Shown here one piece after another: positions 11,255 through 11,446 of a DNA stretch of 11,446 nt. The stretch is from the NCBI GenBank assembly GCA_016201085.1, contig JACQDO010000406.1, positions 1-11,446 on the forward strand, in the 5' to 3' direction. The translations under genes were made by a program, and so were the position numbers. Position 1 is the first letter of the stretch. Each line of letters opens with the position of its first letter. A model generated the notes under the pieces. The model was not told the DNA's origin. It made no database searches and worked only from the letters and a program-made list of their open reading frames with translations. Source of the stretch: Hyphomicrobiales bacterium. Lineage in GTDB: Bacteria > Pseudomonadota > Alphaproteobacteria > Rhizobiales > Xanthobacteraceae.

Positions 11255-11446
11255 ATGTCGTTTCTCCGTAACTTCACCTCCCGTTTCAAGGTCGGCATGC
11301 GTGTCGCATTCGGCTTCGCCAGTGTGCTCGTCTTGCTCATCATCGTGGCGGTGGTAAGTTACGTCGGTCTCGCCAACAGCGAGCGCAACACCAAGAAATT
11401 CAGCTCCATCGCGCGGACCTACGAGCACGTCATGACGGTGGAGAGC
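11255..11446 (+). CDS. Probable methyl-accepting chemotaxis protein, N-terminus (3' truncated by window)
   Basis: This is the first 64 codons of an open frame that runs off the window. The ATG follows AAGGA with 7-nt spacing, a good Shine-Dalgarno. The protein starts MSFLRNFTSRFKVGMRVAFGF, a basic amphipathic cytoplasmic leader. A transmembrane helix covers about residues 17-42 (FGFASVLVLLIIVAVVSYVGL), then a charged, probably helical stretch with NTKKFSSIARTYEHV begins. This layout is typical of transducers with a four-helix-bundle sensor (4HB_MCP), which detect ligands in the periplasm and signal to CheA/CheW. A HAMP-containing histidine kinase or cyclase with the same sensor type cannot be ruled out, because the signalling domain is outside the window. 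Confidence 0.7.
   Translation, partial: MSFLRNFTSRFKVGMRVAFGFASVLVLLIIVAVVSYVGLANSERNTKKFSSIARTYEHVMTVES

Overview
The window is high-GC DNA from an alphaproteobacterium, most likely Hyphomicrobiales near Bradyrhizobium, Rhodopseudomonas or Pseudolabrys. Four things point there. The tmRNA gene is of the circularly permuted two-piece type, and its tag peptide (ANDNYAPVAQAA) is the one I associate with Bradyrhizobium and Rhodopseudomonas. SspB has the long alphaproteobacterial form with an extended C-terminal tail. A DUF4169 plus ribbon-helix-helix gene pair lies near fumC. There is an Omp25/RopB-like small outer-membrane barrel.

Layout. The window opens with the 3' end of an AsmA-family gene (+), which overlaps tail-to-tail with a two-gene minus-strand operon (DUF4169, then ribbon-helix-helix). 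A gene-free, AT-richer stretch of about 540 bp follows. Next is class II fumarase fumC (-), then an outer-membrane beta-barrel gene (-). A formylglycine-generating enzyme gene (+) diverges from the barrel gene and converges, 13 bp apart, on a large secreted Cys-type sulfatase gene (-). Then come sspB (-) and, directly upstream of it, the permuted ssrA tmRNA gene (-) with its own promoter and terminator. Diverging from ssrA is a YcbB-like L,D-transpeptidase gene (+). The window ends in the first 64 codons of a probable methyl-accepting chemotaxis protein (+).

How the genes work together. Two functional pairs stand out. (1) The formylglycine-generating enzyme keeps both catalytic cysteines, and the sulfatase has the CSPSR motif whose Cys it would convert; both proteins carry export signals, which suggests the modification may happen outside the cytoplasm. 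(2) ssrA encodes the degradation tag that SspB delivers to ClpXP, and the two genes are neighbours. The barrel, FGE and sulfatase genes look like an accessory block set into a housekeeping neighbourhood (fumC, DUF4169, RHH, sspB, ssrA).

The most unusual object is the sulfatase. It is about 918 residues long and has four EF-hand/dockerin-like loops, a 31-residue tandem repeat encoded by a 93-bp DNA repeat, and a Cys-rich GG[TI][WF] module present three times. That architecture recalls secreted proteins of Planctomycetes more than ordinary alphaproteobacterial sulfatases. No CRISPR array, insertion sequence or tRNA was seen.
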